Below are positions 18,354 through 28,808 of a stretch of DNA of 64,000 bases, piece by piece. The position numbers and the translations under genes were made by a program. The notes below the pieces were generated by a model. It was given only the letters and a program-made list of their open reading frames with translations, did not search any database and was not told the origin of the DNA. This DNA is from an uncultured Alistipes sp. (GTDB lineage Bacteria; Bacteroidota; Bacteroidia; Bacteroidales; Rikenellaceae). The stretch covers positions 186,001-250,000 of the forward strand of contig CALURC010000008.1 of the NCBI GenBank assembly GCA_944323075.1, written 5' to 3'. Each line of letters opens with the position of its first letter. Position 1 is the stretch's first letter.

Positions 18354-19562
18354 ATGATTCGAACAAGACGGTTGTGGATATATGTATGTGCTATCTTATT
18401 TACTCTGACTGCAGATGCTCAACAGTTGGAGTCACTTCGGGAAGAGATACGTCAAGCCGAAGAAGATATCCGCATTACCGACCAGCTGCTTTCGAAAACT
18501 CAAAAAAGCCAAAAGAACGCTGACCAACAGCTGAAATTGATCCAAAACAAAATCCGTAACCGGAAAAATATCATCTCAAACCTCGACAAACAGTCAAATC
18601 TGATCGGGAACGATATCGGAACAAAAAATACGACGATCAGATCGCTGGAAGGAGATCTAAACCAACTGAAGAAGGAGTATGCCGCCATGGTCTATGACGC
18701 TTACAAGAACTATAAGCTGAACAATTTCATGCTTTTTCTCTTCTCGTCACGTGACTTCAACGACGCTACTCTGCGGATTGCCTACATGCAACGGTATAAC
18801 CGCATGCGGGAGCTAAAAGCAGCTGAAATTGACTCGCTATCGGCATCGATCAACCGGGAAGTGAACGAACTCGAACAGCAAAAAAGCGAATTGGACAAGG
18901 TGAGACAGAGCCGGAATGCCGAACTGAACTCTTTGGGCAAGGACGAGACACAATATCGTGCAACCTCAAACAAACTCAAAAAAGAGGCAGCCAAACTCTC
19001 TTCATCGATTCGGGCCAACAAGGAGAAGATCGATCGGCTGCAGCAGCAGATCCGTAAGATCATCACCGAAGAGTCTCGTAAAACAAACTCCAAAACCCAA
19101 ACGACTGAACAACGGGAATACACGGCCAAACTGACCGGTGCATTTGGACAAAACATGGGCAAGCTACCCTATCCTGTCCACGGAGTCATCGTCGATCGGT
19201 TCGGTATTCACCCGCATTCGACCATAAAAGGGCTCACATCGAACAATACGGGAGTTGATATTGCAGCCGATAAAGGAGCCACAGTACGGGCCGTTTTTGA
19301 GGGAGAAGTGAGCCAGATTTTTGCCTCTCCTGCCGGAATGAACAACGGTATTATCATCCGTCACGGTAATTATTTTACGGTATACGCCAACCTCTCGTCC
19401 GTCAGTGTCAAACGGGGTGACAAAGTTGCGCTCAATCAACCGATCGGCCAATTGGCCGCATCAGAATTCGAAGATAACAGTACACTTCATTTTGAGGTTT
19501 GGAAATGGAATGGAGCTGGTAATCCTACTAATCTAAACCCGGAAAAATGGCTGCACAGATAA
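18354..19562 (+). CDS. EnvC-like murein hydrolase activator with degenerate M23 domain
   Basis: 402 residues: a signal peptide (WIYVCAILFTLTADA), a long coiled coil at about 25-250, and a C-terminal LytM/M23 domain. The start at 18354 follows a GAGAGAG Shine-Dalgarno; the GTG at 18345 overlaps the previous stop. In the M23 domain the expected zinc ligands are mostly missing: NNTGVDIA has Asn where active enzymes have His, YANL replaces YAHL, and TLHFEVW lacks the first His of HLHFE. This matches E. coli EnvC, which lacks metal and activates amidases instead of cutting peptidoglycan. It therefore likely promotes septal wall cleavage in the periplasm. Confidence 0.88.
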   Translation: MIRTRRLWIYVCAILFTLTADAQQLESLREEIRQAEEDIRITDQLLSKTQKSQKNADQQLKLIQNKIRNRKNIISNLDKQSNLIGNDIGTKNTTIRSLEGDLNQLKKEYAAMVYDAYKNYKLNNFMLFLFSSRDFNDATLRIAYMQRYNRMRELKAAEIDSLSASINREVNELEQQKSELDKVRQSRNAELNSLGKDETQYRATSNKLKKEAAKLSSSIRANKEKIDRLQQQIRKIITEESRKTNSKTQTTEQREYTAKLTGAFGQNMGKLPYPVHGVIVDRFGIHPHSTIKGLTSNNTGVDIAADKGATVRAVFEGEVSQIFASPAGMNNGIIIRHGNYFTVYANLSSVSVKRGDKVALNQPIGQLAASEFEDNSTLHFEVWKWNGAGNPTNLNPEKWLHR

Positions 19563-19583
19563 CGATAATTTAAAGGTAAAATC

Positions 19584-20036
19584 ATGCCTATAAACTACTA
19601 TACCGACGATTGTACGTTTACCTATCGAGGAAAGATAAAAACCTCGAAATGGATACGGGAAACGGCCCAAAGCGAGGGTTGGAAATGCGGAGCTGTATCT
19701 ATCGTTTTCTGCTCCGACGCCCGGATACTCGAAATAAACAACAAATATCTGAATCACAACTATTTAACAGATATTATTACGTTCGATTACGACAATTCGG
19801 ACGAAAAGACGATTTCGGGTGATTTGATGATTGGAATCGACACCGTACGCGATAATGCCGAACAGTTCGGCGTTCCGTTCGAAAACGAACTTCATCGGGT
19901 AATCATTCATGGAATCCTCCACCTTTGCGGATACGAAGATAAAACGCCGGAGGCTGAAAAACAGATGAGAGAGTTGGAAAACCGATACCTTACTGTTTTC
20001 TACAACAGCTCATCCGAAAATCGAACGGAAAAATAA
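19584..20036 (+). CDS. ybeY: YbeY, endoribonuclease / rRNA maturation factor
   Basis: 150 residues. The metal-binding motif is HGILHLCGYED (His109, His113, Asp119), where many homologues have HGxLHLxGYDH, so the third ligand is Asp here. The SDARILEINNKYLNHNYLTDIITFDY segment is the family's second signature. YbeY acts in 16S rRNA 3'-end maturation and ribosome quality control. It lies 21 bases after the EnvC-like gene and 15 before mnmG, in one run. Confidence 0.93.
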   Translation: MPINYYTDDCTFTYRGKIKTSKWIRETAQSEGWKCGAVSIVFCSDARILEINNKYLNHNYLTDIITFDYDNSDEKTISGDLMIGIDTVRDNAEQFGVPFENELHRVIIHGILHLCGYEDKTPEAEKQMRELENRYLTVFYNSSSENRTEK

Positions 20037-20051
20037 AAAGAGATAGATAAA

Positions 20052-21923
20052 ATGAGATTCGAATACGATATCATCGTCATCGGAGGAGGCCATGCAGGAT
20101 GTGAAGCAGCAGCAGCGGCAGCCAATATGGGATGCCAGACCCTGCTGATCACGATGGACATGACCAAATTTGCGCAGATGTCATGCAATCCAGCCGTTGG
20201 AGGTGTGGCCAAAGGACAGATCGTGCGCGAGATCGATGCGATGGGCGGATATATGGGAATCGTTACCGACCGAACAACACTGCAATTCCGCATGCTGAAT
20301 CGGTCAAAAGGTCCGGCTATGTGGAGTCCCCGCGCACAGTGCGATAAGGCCAAATTTTCGGCCGAATGGCGCCGTATGCTCGAAAATACACCGAACCTCT
20401 ACCTTTGGCAGGATGCTGTCGTAGATCTGGGTGTAGAAGAGGGTAAAGTCCGTAGTGTCACAACCCGTATGGGCGTTGTTTTCGAAGCCAAGGCCGTCAT
20501 CCTGACCGCCGGAACTTTCTTAGAGGGCCTGATGCACATCGGGCGCACGCACGCATCCGGAGGACGTGCAGGAGACGCAGCATCGCACGGACTGAGTGCA
20601 CGTCTGGCTGAATTGGGATTCGAAGTCGGACGTATGAAAACCGGTACTCCGGCCCGTCTAGATGCACGAACCATCGATTTTGCAAGTCTCGACGAACAAC
20701 CCGGAGACGAACAACCTTGCAAATTTTCATTTTCCACTGATACAGAGTGTGTTAAAAAACAAAAGAAATGCTATTTGGTCTACACCTCAAAAGAGGTGCA
20801 CGACACGCTCAGCAGCGGTTTTGCCGATTCGCCCCTATTCAATGGAACCATCAAAGGAATCGGCCCACGATATTGTCCAAGTATCGAAGACAAATTGCGC
20901 ACATTCGCCGATAAGGAGAGCCACCAACTCTTTCTCGAACCCGAAGGTGCCGATACAAACGAATACTATCTGAACGGATTCTCCTCTTCCTTACCGTGGT
21001 CAATACAAGTCGCCGCTCTACAGAAGATCAAGGGTTTAGAAAACGTACAGATCTACCGCCCGGGCTATGCCATAGAATATGACTATTTCCCTCCGACACA
21101 GCTTTATCATACACTGGAAACAAAACTGATTGAAGGGCTCTATTTTGCAGGGCAAGTAAACGGGACAACAGGTTACGAAGAAGCTGGTGCACAAGGACTT
21201 ATGGCTGGGATTAATGCGGTACTGAAATTGCGAGGCGAAGAGCCTCTGGTTTTGCGCCGCGACGAATCCTATATCGGCGTACTGATCGACGATCTCGTTA
21301 CAAAAGGAGTTGATGAACCCTACCGGATGTTTACCAGTCGTGCTGAATATCGCATTCTGCTCAGACAAGACAATGCCGATTTACGCTTGACCCCTATCGG
21401 ATACAAAATTGGACTGGCCACAGAAAAAAGGTATACGCAAGCTATGAGAAAAAAAGAGCTTGTCGAATCGTTGATCACCTTTGTCCGGCAATACAGTGTT
21501 TCGCCTCAAGAGATTGCTGATTATCTAAAATCGGTAGAATCGACACCGCTCACACAGGGTAAAAAGTTATACGACGTCATACTGAGAAACAAGGTAACGA
21601 TTGAGGGATTGATTGACAACATCTCTGCGCTGAGGGATTTCATTGAGCGCCAGGAGTGCACACAAGAGGTAATTGAAGAGGCCGAAATTCAGATCAAATA
21701 CCACGGATACATTGAACGTGAGCGACACATTGCAGACAAGATGACACGGTTAGAGAATATTCGGATTCGGCCAGATTTCAATTATAGCGAACTCAAGTCA
21801 CTATCGATCGAATCAAGACAGAAATTAACACGAATTCGGCCATCGACAATAGGACAGGCATCGCGAATACCGGGCGTCAGTCCATCAGACATCAACGTGC
21901 TCCTTGTATATTTCGGCAGATAA
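20052..21923 (+). CDS. mnmG: MnmG (GidA), tRNA U34 carboxymethylaminomethyl modification enzyme
   Basis: 623 residues with the FAD-binding GGGHAGCEAAAAAA at about 11-24 and the MnmG signature SCNPAVGGVAKGQIVREIDAMGG. With MnmE it installs the cmnm5 group on the wobble uridine of several tRNAs, using 5,10-methylene-THF, FAD and GTP. The C-terminal helical domain for tRNA and MnmE binding is present (SRQKLTRIRPSTIGQASRIPGVSPSDINVLLVYFGR). The TAA stop is immediately followed by the first parS palindrome. mnmE is not in the window. In many bacteria this gene lies near the origin and parAB; parAB are not here. Confidence 0.97.
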   Translation: MRFEYDIIVIGGGHAGCEAAAAAANMGCQTLLITMDMTKFAQMSCNPAVGGVAKGQIVREIDAMGGYMGIVTDRTTLQFRMLNRSKGPAMWSPRAQCDKAKFSAEWRRMLENTPNLYLWQDAVVDLGVEEGKVRSVTTRMGVVFEAKAVILTAGTFLEGLMHIGRTHASGGRAGDAASHGLSARLAELGFEVGRMKTGTPARLDARTIDFASLDEQPGDEQPCKFSFSTDTECVKKQKKCYLVYTSKEVHDTLSSGFADSPLFNGTIKGIGPRYCPSIEDKLRTFADKESHQLFLEPEGADTNEYYLNGFSSSLPWSIQVAALQKIKGLENVQIYRPGYAIEYDYFPPTQLYHTLETKLIEGLYFAGQVNGTTGYEEAGAQGLMAGINAVLKLRGEEPLVLRRDESYIGVLIDDLVTKGVDEPYRMFTSRAEYRILLRQDNADLRLTPIGYKIGLATEKRYTQAMRKKELVESLITFVRQYSVSPQEIADYLKSVESTPLTQGKKLYDVILRNKVTIEGLIDNISALRDFIERQECTQEVIEEAEIQIKYHGYIERERHIADKMTRLENIRIRPDFNYSELKSLSIESRQKLTRIRPSTIGQASRIPGVSPSDINVLLVYFGR

Positions 21924-21939
21924 TGTTCCACGTGGAACA
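21924..21939. promoter_or_regulatory. parS centromere-like site 1
   Basis: TGTTCCACGTGGAACA, a perfect 16-base palindrome. It differs from the general bacterial parS consensus only by the symmetric C/G pair and equals the form used in Pseudomonas. It begins at the base after the mnmG stop codon. ParB would be expected to load here. Confidence 0.85.
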
Positions 21940-21965
21940 ACAAAAAGAGATCTAATAAACACTAA

Positions 21966-23552
<1,587 letters not shown>

Positions 23553-23564
23553 GTAAACACATAT

Positions 23565-23609
23565 AATTAATTGATAAACAATTAATTGATAAACAATTAA
23601 TTAATAGAC
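23565..23609 (+). repeat. Three tandem 15-base repeats after thiC
   Basis: AATTAATTGATAAAC occurs at 23565-23579 and again at 23580-23594; a third unit with changes, AATTAATTAATAGAC, is at 23595-23609. It lies between the thiC stop and its terminator. No function is evident. Confidence 0.8.
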
Positions 23610-23632
23610 AAAAAGTAAATATTAAGACTGTA

Positions 23633-23677
23633 AAAAACCTGCGGCTATGTCTTTCCCAATAGCCGCAGGTTTTTTGT
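23633..23677. terminator. Bidirectional terminator after thiC
   Basis: AACCTGCGGCTAT (23636-23648) pairs perfectly with ATAGCCGCAGGTT (23659-23671), loop of 10 bases, with an A-run before and a T-run after. It serves convergent thiC and the methyltransferase gene. Confidence 0.92.
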
Positions 23678-23694
23678 CAACAAATAAACTAACA

Positions 23695-24798
23695 CTAATA
23701 TATGGTTCCGTACTTTTTACAGAGCTCAATAAACTTTTCTACACGCTCCGGAGTAACATCGCTTTGAATAATATGAGCTGGTGCAATCATATATCCACCT
23801 CCGGCACCAAGAACATGCATCTTATCTATAATATCAGCTTCCAACTCTTCATCAGTACCGAATGGCAAAAGTTTTTGCTGGTCAATAGCACCCCAAAATG
23901 CAAACATATCACCAAAGCCATCTTTGATCTCCTTAGCTGAATGACCCGGTACATCGGGTTGAACCGGATTAAACACCTCAAAACCCATATCTTTAATATC
24001 AGGTAACAATGGCGCCACTGCCCCATCACTATGCAAAATCAACACGATATCTGGATTCAATTTTTTTAACTCAAGATTCATATTCTTATACCAGGGTTTT
24101 ACCTGATCCTTAAAAATATCGGGCGGCATCAACAGACTGTTTTGTGTGCCGAAATCATCACCGTACCAAATGGCATCAACACCACGCTTAATCAATTCGG
24201 CTGCAACTTGGGTCTGGAACTCCGCACACTTTTGAAACAGAGGCTTTACATATTCAGCCTCAAGCATCATGTCGATAAGGAGTTTTTCGAGTCCCACAAG
24301 TTGCTGTGCCAGCGAAAATATGGTAACTTCAATATCACCGATAATAAAGTAACGGTCCTTGTATTCAGCAACAAGTCGCTCGACCTCTTTGTAGCGACTC
24401 GGATCAGCAGGATCTGGAAAATGATATGCATCAACATCAGCCTTAGTTTGAGCCTCAGCCAAAGGATATCCGACGACATCAACATATATAGGTCCCTGTC
24501 TCATGACCATACCATACTCATTCAACCAGGTACCGTCACTACGCTTTTCACGTTTGAAACCATCAGCAACAGATGCTCCGACCACAACAACGTCACTTCC
24601 CATAGCCACGCGTATCTCATTGCCGCTGATACGCCACGTAACATCCTCATAGAGATTGTCGGTAATGTTTACCGGTATACCTAATTTGTTTCCAAAATAT
24701 TCGAGATGCTGCTTACACAAATCGAACTGAATAGGTACTCTGTCTGGTGTGCCTGGAACTATTTTCAGTGCCTTAAGCACGCGTTCTCTACTGTTCAT
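23695..24798 (-). CDS. UroD-family protein, probable corrinoid-linked methyltransferase (no Cys zinc site)
   Basis: 367 residues of the uroporphyrinogen decarboxylase (TIM-barrel) superfamily. It starts NSRERVLKALKIVPGTPDRVPIQFD as in the MtaA/CmuA-like branch, not true HemE. The segment equivalent to the zinc site of MtaA reads LILHSDGAVAPLL, with HxD instead of HxC, and no later Cys is placed to serve as third ligand; an IAPAHIIQSDVTPE segment is near the C-terminus. Together with the corrinoid protein gene cluster 3-6 kb away it may be a substrate-to-corrinoid methyltransferase, but a lyase or decarboxylase role is not excluded. It is transcribed alone, between thiC (convergent) and an AraC gene. 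Confidence 0.75.
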   Translation of the reverse strand: MNSRERVLKALKIVPGTPDRVPIQFDLCKQHLEYFGNKLGIPVNITDNLYEDVTWRISGNEIRVAMGSDVVVVGASVADGFKREKRSDGTWLNEYGMVMRQGPIYVDVVGYPLAEAQTKADVDAYHFPDPADPSRYKEVERLVAEYKDRYFIIGDIEVTIFSLAQQLVGLEKLLIDMMLEAEYVKPLFQKCAEFQTQVAAELIKRGVDAIWYGDDFGTQNSLLMPPDIFKDQVKPWYKNMNLELKKLNPDIVLILHSDGAVAPLLPDIKDMGFEVFNPVQPDVPGHSAKEIKDGFGDMFAFWGAIDQQKLLPFGTDEELEADIIDKMHVLGAGGGYMIAPAHIIQSDVTPERVEKFIELCKKYGTIY

Positions 24799-24937
24799 AT
24801 ACGATAAGTTTAATAGATTTAGTAGTTAGAAGATATAATCTACGTAAAATTAAATTTTTACACTGAATCCTGACAACGGCATTTTGGCTTTAAGCTTTTG
24901 AAATTTGTCTTTTTACCCAACAGAAGTACAATTCCCC

Positions 24938-25849
24938 CTACCCTTCATCCCCCTTAGTGATGCATCCCGTACAATTCGTCCTGTATTCTGAAGGAGACAA
25001 ACCGATGTATTTTTTGAATATAGACGAAAAATAAGCCGCATCTTCATAATTAAGAGAAAAGGCAATCTCTTTTACACTCATCGTTGAATTAAACAAAAGA
25101 GACTTTGCTTTCTGTAATTTCAGAAAGGTAATATAGTGTGCGGGGGACATGTTCGTATACTTTTTAAACGTCTTGCGAAACCATGAATAACTCATGTTTA
25201 TCGCCTCAGCGACCTGCTCCGGGGTAATATCAGACAGAAATTTTTCACGCATCATACTCCGGGCGCGATCCATCTTATCGTCCGTAACCGAATGCGACTG
25301 AGTCACCCTGTGGTCATAATACAGCGTGTAAGCAAGTATGGAATTGGCAATAGCGGCCAAAACCTGCTGGTAGCCCGATTTTTCACTTAAGGCAATCTCG
25401 ATGGCCTCTTTGTAATAACCGATGACCTGCTCGTGCAAACCGATTTCATGAATAATCTTACGACGACAAAAAAAACCGTTTTCATAGCGACTGTCGATGT
25501 GTGGCCCACGAATACCTATCCAATACTCCTGCCACCCGGTTTTTTTATCGGGACAGTAGCTGTGCCAAGTGTATGGAGGAATAATGAGCATCGATCCACG
25601 GTTTAAGGCTACACGCTTGTCTGGTGATTCATAATACCATCCCCGTCCCCGCGTAATATAAACCAACTGATAATTATCCATTACACGACCTTTGTCCACA
25701 TCGAAAAAATACCCTTCAGGGTGACCTACAAGAGGAGGATAACAGTCGTATCCGGGTGGTACACAGTATTCACCGACGTTATCGACCGTTATACCCCACA
25801 AACGGTCACTATCGCCACTGACCAAATATGTAAAACTACGCTGCGTCAT
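24938..25849 (-). CDS. AraC-family transcriptional regulator
   Basis: 303 residues. An N-terminal cupin-like sensor domain (about 40-120, with RGSMLIIPPYTWHSY) is followed by the C-terminal pair of helix-turn-helix motifs (DITPEQVAEAINMSYSWFRKTFKKYTNMSPAHYI and STMSVKEIAFSLNYEDAAYFSSIFKKYIGLSP). Regulators of this layout bind a sugar or small molecule and activate neighbouring catabolic genes. It precedes the UroD-family gene at 24798 in the same direction with a 139-base gap, and faces away from a second AraC gene. The ligand is unknown. Confidence 0.93.
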   Translation of the reverse strand: MTQRSFTYLVSGDSDRLWGITVDNVGEYCVPPGYDCYPPLVGHPEGYFFDVDKGRVMDNYQLVYITRGRGWYYESPDKRVALNRGSMLIIPPYTWHSYCPDKKTGWQEYWIGIRGPHIDSRYENGFFCRRKIIHEIGLHEQVIGYYKEAIEIALSEKSGYQQVLAAIANSILAYTLYYDHRVTQSHSVTDDKMDRARSMMREKFLSDITPEQVAEAINMSYSWFRKTFKKYTNMSPAHYITFLKLQKAKSLLFNSTMSVKEIAFSLNYEDAAYFSSIFKKYIGLSPSEYRTNCTGCITKGDEG

Positions 25850-26167
25850 GATTCATCGTAAACACGATCTTAAACAGTTAAAAATACAAAAACTTAAAGA
25901 AATTGCCTGAATTGTTTTTACCGACAAGTAAAAAATTATCAGATGAAAACGACTGTCGAACCCGCAAAACTTGTCGATAGATTCCCAAGCGATCGAATAC
26001 CACAGAAACAAAACAAATATCCATATAAACCACTTGAGGTCTCTGATATTTTTACTACCTTTCCCATGTAAAGTCAAAATACGATTCATTACAAACGTCT
26101 GACAGACAAATATTCTGAAAGCATAACATTACTAAATCCTGTAATCAAAACAAGATCGGTCAATCAT
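25850..26167. other. Divergent intergenic region between two AraC genes
   Basis: 318 bases, AT-rich, without a convincing gene. A 78-codon minus-strand frame lies here but has no Shine-Dalgarno or family resemblance. It must hold the promoters of both regulators; no exact TAnnTTTG element or clear inverted repeat was found. Confidence 0.6.
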
Positions 26168-27055
26168 ATGGGCATTGAAACTGGTTTTCCCGGAGAACGT
26201 CGCATCGTCATTCCACAACAATTTCTTGATCTGATACAAGACGATCCGCTGACTGGAGATTTGTACATCCACTCACTGGGATATTTAGCACATGCCCGAC
26301 ACCATCAGGTCGAACGTTTGAACGGCGATGACGCATACGTGTTCCTCTACTGCACCTGGGGAAGCGGCTTCATCCGCATCCGAGAACAGACCATTACAAT
26401 CAAAGCGAACCAGTACATCGTTTTACCCAAACAAACCCCTCTCGCATATGGTGCTGAAAACGATGACCCCTGGAGCATCTACTGGATAAAATTCAACGGC
26501 GAAAAAGGAAAAATTTTCGCCAGAAAAATGAATACTCCGATAACAGTGATGCCCTCGATCAATATCCGAATCGAACAGCGGGTCGAACTGTTTGAAAATC
26601 TTTACGCCATACTATGCGGAAAGCTCACGCTGGACCGTTTAAATTACGCAAATTTGGTGTTCGCACACTTCATCGCCTCATTTCGATTTCTGAACCTGTT
26701 CGAATCGATCAACGAACAACCTCGCCATATCGAAGGCATTGTCAACCGCGTCACACACTACATGAACGAAAACATCGACCGCAGACTTACCATTGATGAA
26801 ATTGCCAGCTTTGCAGGATATAACCCATCGTACCTATATCGTCAATTTGTCCGTCAGACCTCAATGGCACCAATAGACTATTTCACCCACCTTAAGATCA
26901 ACAAAGCAACCGTATATCTTCTCAAAACCTCAATGACGATTGCCCAAATTGCTGCGAAACTCGGATTCAGCAGTGCCGATCACTTCTCGCGCACATTCAA
27001 ACGGATCGTAGGCATCTCGGCTTCGGAGTTCCGCAAACAGGATTTTCGTTTATAA
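26168..27055 (+). CDS. AraC-family transcriptional regulator
   Basis: 295 residues. The N-terminal cupin-like domain contains LYCTWGSGFIRIREQTITIKANQYIVLPKQTPLAYG, and the C-terminal DNA-binding domain has both helix-turn-helix units (RLTIDEIASFAGYNPSYLYRQFVRQTSMAPIDYF and MTIAQIAAKLGFSSADHFSRTFKRIVGISASEF). It is divergent from the AraC gene to its left and convergent with the corrinoid methyltransferase operon on its right, 47 bases apart. It is not a close copy of its neighbour. The probable targets are the operon 29436 to 27103, the glycosidase gene at 29694, or both. Confidence 0.92.
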   Translation: MGIETGFPGERRIVIPQQFLDLIQDDPLTGDLYIHSLGYLAHARHHQVERLNGDDAYVFLYCTWGSGFIRIREQTITIKANQYIVLPKQTPLAYGAENDDPWSIYWIKFNGEKGKIFARKMNTPITVMPSINIRIEQRVELFENLYAILCGKLTLDRLNYANLVFAHFIASFRFLNLFESINEQPRHIEGIVNRVTHYMNENIDRRLTIDEIASFAGYNPSYLYRQFVRQTSMAPIDYFTHLKINKATVYLLKTSMTIAQIAAKLGFSSADHFSRTFKRIVGISASEFRKQDFRL

Positions 27056-27102
27056 TAGGGAACGCTTTCAGCAAATAAGATCAAAAAACACAGAAAAATC
27101 GC

Positions 27103-28107
27103 CTATCGCCTGGAATTAAAATCCTCTACTGCACGGTAAAAAGCTTCAATATTAGTCATTGGAATCTCGGGAGGGGTATCACAACCGGTAGAGACAACAA
27201 AATTCGGAAAATTAGATGTTCGCTCCAATAAAGTCCGCGTGGCATCTTCCACGACATCAGAGTCAGCGTTTTTAAACAATTCAACCGGATCCAAATTTCC
27301 CATAACCAACGAATCGGCCGGACAATCACGAAGAGCATCCAACATGTCAATCTTATTCCCGAAATGATAACCTTTTGCACCCGTCGCAACCATAGCCTCC
27401 GTACAATGTCCCGAATTACCACAATTATGTAAAATTACAGCAAAAGTATCATCTTGTAGAGCTTCGACAATCTTTCTGACATATACGGATGAGTAACGCA
27501 AACAATCTTCATTGGGCAACAGACCTGCTGCTGGTTCAGCAATAATCACTCCGGCAACTCCACTCTCCTTCAATGCCTGACAATAAGAAAGAAGAAATGC
27601 CGTACACTTTTCCAACAGAGCCATAACCGTATCGGGTTCAGTATAAATCGCCATCATGATTTCCGTCATGTCGAAAAGACGACCGGCTAAAGAATAAGGA
27701 CCGATACATCCCGCGAATACCGGTTTACGGATGTGGTTAACTGCCAAACGGTTAGCTTTAATATACTCAGGAATCCGAGCTACATCGAGTGATGGGACAG
27801 GCAATGCACACACCTGGTCATAGGTCGATACCAAACGTCCCGTCACACTCGGAACCTCATTGTCTGCGAAATGGAGCTGAGCACCGAATGCTTCGGCTTC
27901 TACCGAGAGATCCATGATCACCGTACAAGCTGCCGATTGAGGGAAACGCTCGTTAAGGGCATTTATTGCTTCAAAATGGATTTGCCCATCCTTTACTGCA
28001 TCAAGCACCCGATATCCCAAAATTTCGATGCCCGGATGCGTCATAATCGGTATCGCAGAGACACGATTCGACGCGATAATCGAGCTAATCCAATCAGTAG
28101 TATTCAT
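27103..28107 (-). CDS. UroD-family methyltransferase with MtaA-like zinc site
   Basis: 334 residues of the UroD/MtaA/MtbA superfamily. It has the full zinc-ligand pattern of methylcobamide:thiol methyltransferases: H-N-C in AVILHNCGNSGH, then a Cys 80 residues later in VVSTGCDTPPE. Family members move a methyl group between a corrinoid protein and a thiolate acceptor; in bacteria without coenzyme M the acceptor is often unknown. It lies two bases after the MetH-activation-like gene and is the last gene of a three-gene operon. Compared with the paralogue at 23695-24798 it is shorter and keeps the Cys ligands. Confidence 0.85.
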   Translation of the reverse strand: MNTTDWISSIIASNRVSAIPIMTHPGIEILGYRVLDAVKDGQIHFEAINALNERFPQSAACTVIMDLSVEAEAFGAQLHFADNEVPSVTGRLVSTYDQVCALPVPSLDVARIPEYIKANRLAVNHIRKPVFAGCIGPYSLAGRLFDMTEIMMAIYTEPDTVMALLEKCTAFLLSYCQALKESGVAGVIIAEPAAGLLPNEDCLRYSSVYVRKIVEALQDDTFAVILHNCGNSGHCTEAMVATGAKGYHFGNKIDMLDALRDCPADSLVMGNLDPVELFKNADSDVVEDATRTLLERTSNFPNFVVSTGCDTPPEIPMTNIEAFYRAVEDFNSRR

Positions 28108-28109
28108 AA

Positions 28110-28808
28110 CTATTCTGTTTTACGTAATCGGTTTTTATAACAATCTTTGCGGCCGCAAATTGCACACCCGTATGGTTTTTTTTCGATCTTGGAGCCCACA
28201 GCCACTATTCCGCTTATCGACTTGATCGGCAACATCAGGGATGAATCGGTCAACGTTATACCACACGGAGCCGGAGGCAACAGCGAAAAAAGAGTCTGCT
28301 GTTCGGAAACCGGCCATCCACAATACCCGGGACTATATCTGTTGCTGACACGATAAGTCCGCACAGACTGTTCACGCTCCAACTCTCTGGAAAGCAAACG
28401 TCCAGAAGCTTCAGCAATCTCGGATCCAATAATATCCGCCATAAATTGCTTTACAATATCCCCCTCGCATTGGAGTCTGTGTTGCAAAGCTTCGAATTCA
28501 GGACCTGCGGTCGCGACGAAAATTACAAATTCTTCAGCTTCAAAAAGATAACGGGAAATAATTCCTCCTGCATGGAAGATCTTACCTCCTAAACGTAAAG
28601 TCGTACGATCGCTTCCCTCGTTCGGATAAAGGACATATCCGTACGACGGACGGACTTTTTCCGCCACTTCGTCAACAACTTCATGGAACAATCTTTGCAT
28701 CTGGCTGTCGGGGACGTACCCTTCAAAACCGCTGTTGAGCCAAATATTCTTCCAATCAATATCGAGTACATCAAGCGAGACAGACCGAGTGTACATCTTG
28801 TCAAGCAT
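28110..28808 (-). CDS. MetH activation-domain-like protein (corrinoid reactivation)
   Basis: 232 residues resembling the AdoMet-binding reactivation domain of cobalamin-dependent methionine synthase, here as a stand-alone protein. The AdoMet-binding segment RYSPGYCGWPVSEQ corresponds to R-x-x-x-G-Y in MetH, and LPPAPCGITLTDSSLMLPIKSISG follows as in the MetH fold. A C-terminal CAICGRKDC cluster suggests iron-sulfur or zinc binding. In corrinoid systems such proteins likely reduce and remethylate inactive Co(II). It overlaps the corrinoid-protein gene by eight bases and precedes the UroD gene by two, so the three are surely one operon. Confidence 0.85.
   Translation of the reverse strand: MLDKMYTRSVSLDVLDIDWKNIWLNSGFEGYVPDSQMQRLFHEVVDEVAEKVRPSYGYVLYPNEGSDRTTLRLGGKIFHAGGIISRYLFEAEEFVIFVATAGPEFEALQHRLQCEGDIVKQFMADIIGSEIAEASGRLLSRELEREQSVRTYRVSNRYSPGYCGWPVSEQQTLFSLLPPAPCGITLTDSSLMLPIKSISGIVAVGSKIEKKPYGCAICGRKDCYKNRLRKTE

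Noticed and set aside
18746-18761. Third parS-like site around a CACGTG in the EnvC-like gene
   Set aside because: Only the central six bases match; the flanks are not palindromic in the parS manner.
25853-26089. 78-codon minus-strand frame before the AraC gene
   Set aside because: No Shine-Dalgarno, no resemblance, hydrophobic only because the DNA is AT-rich; it lies where the promoters must be.
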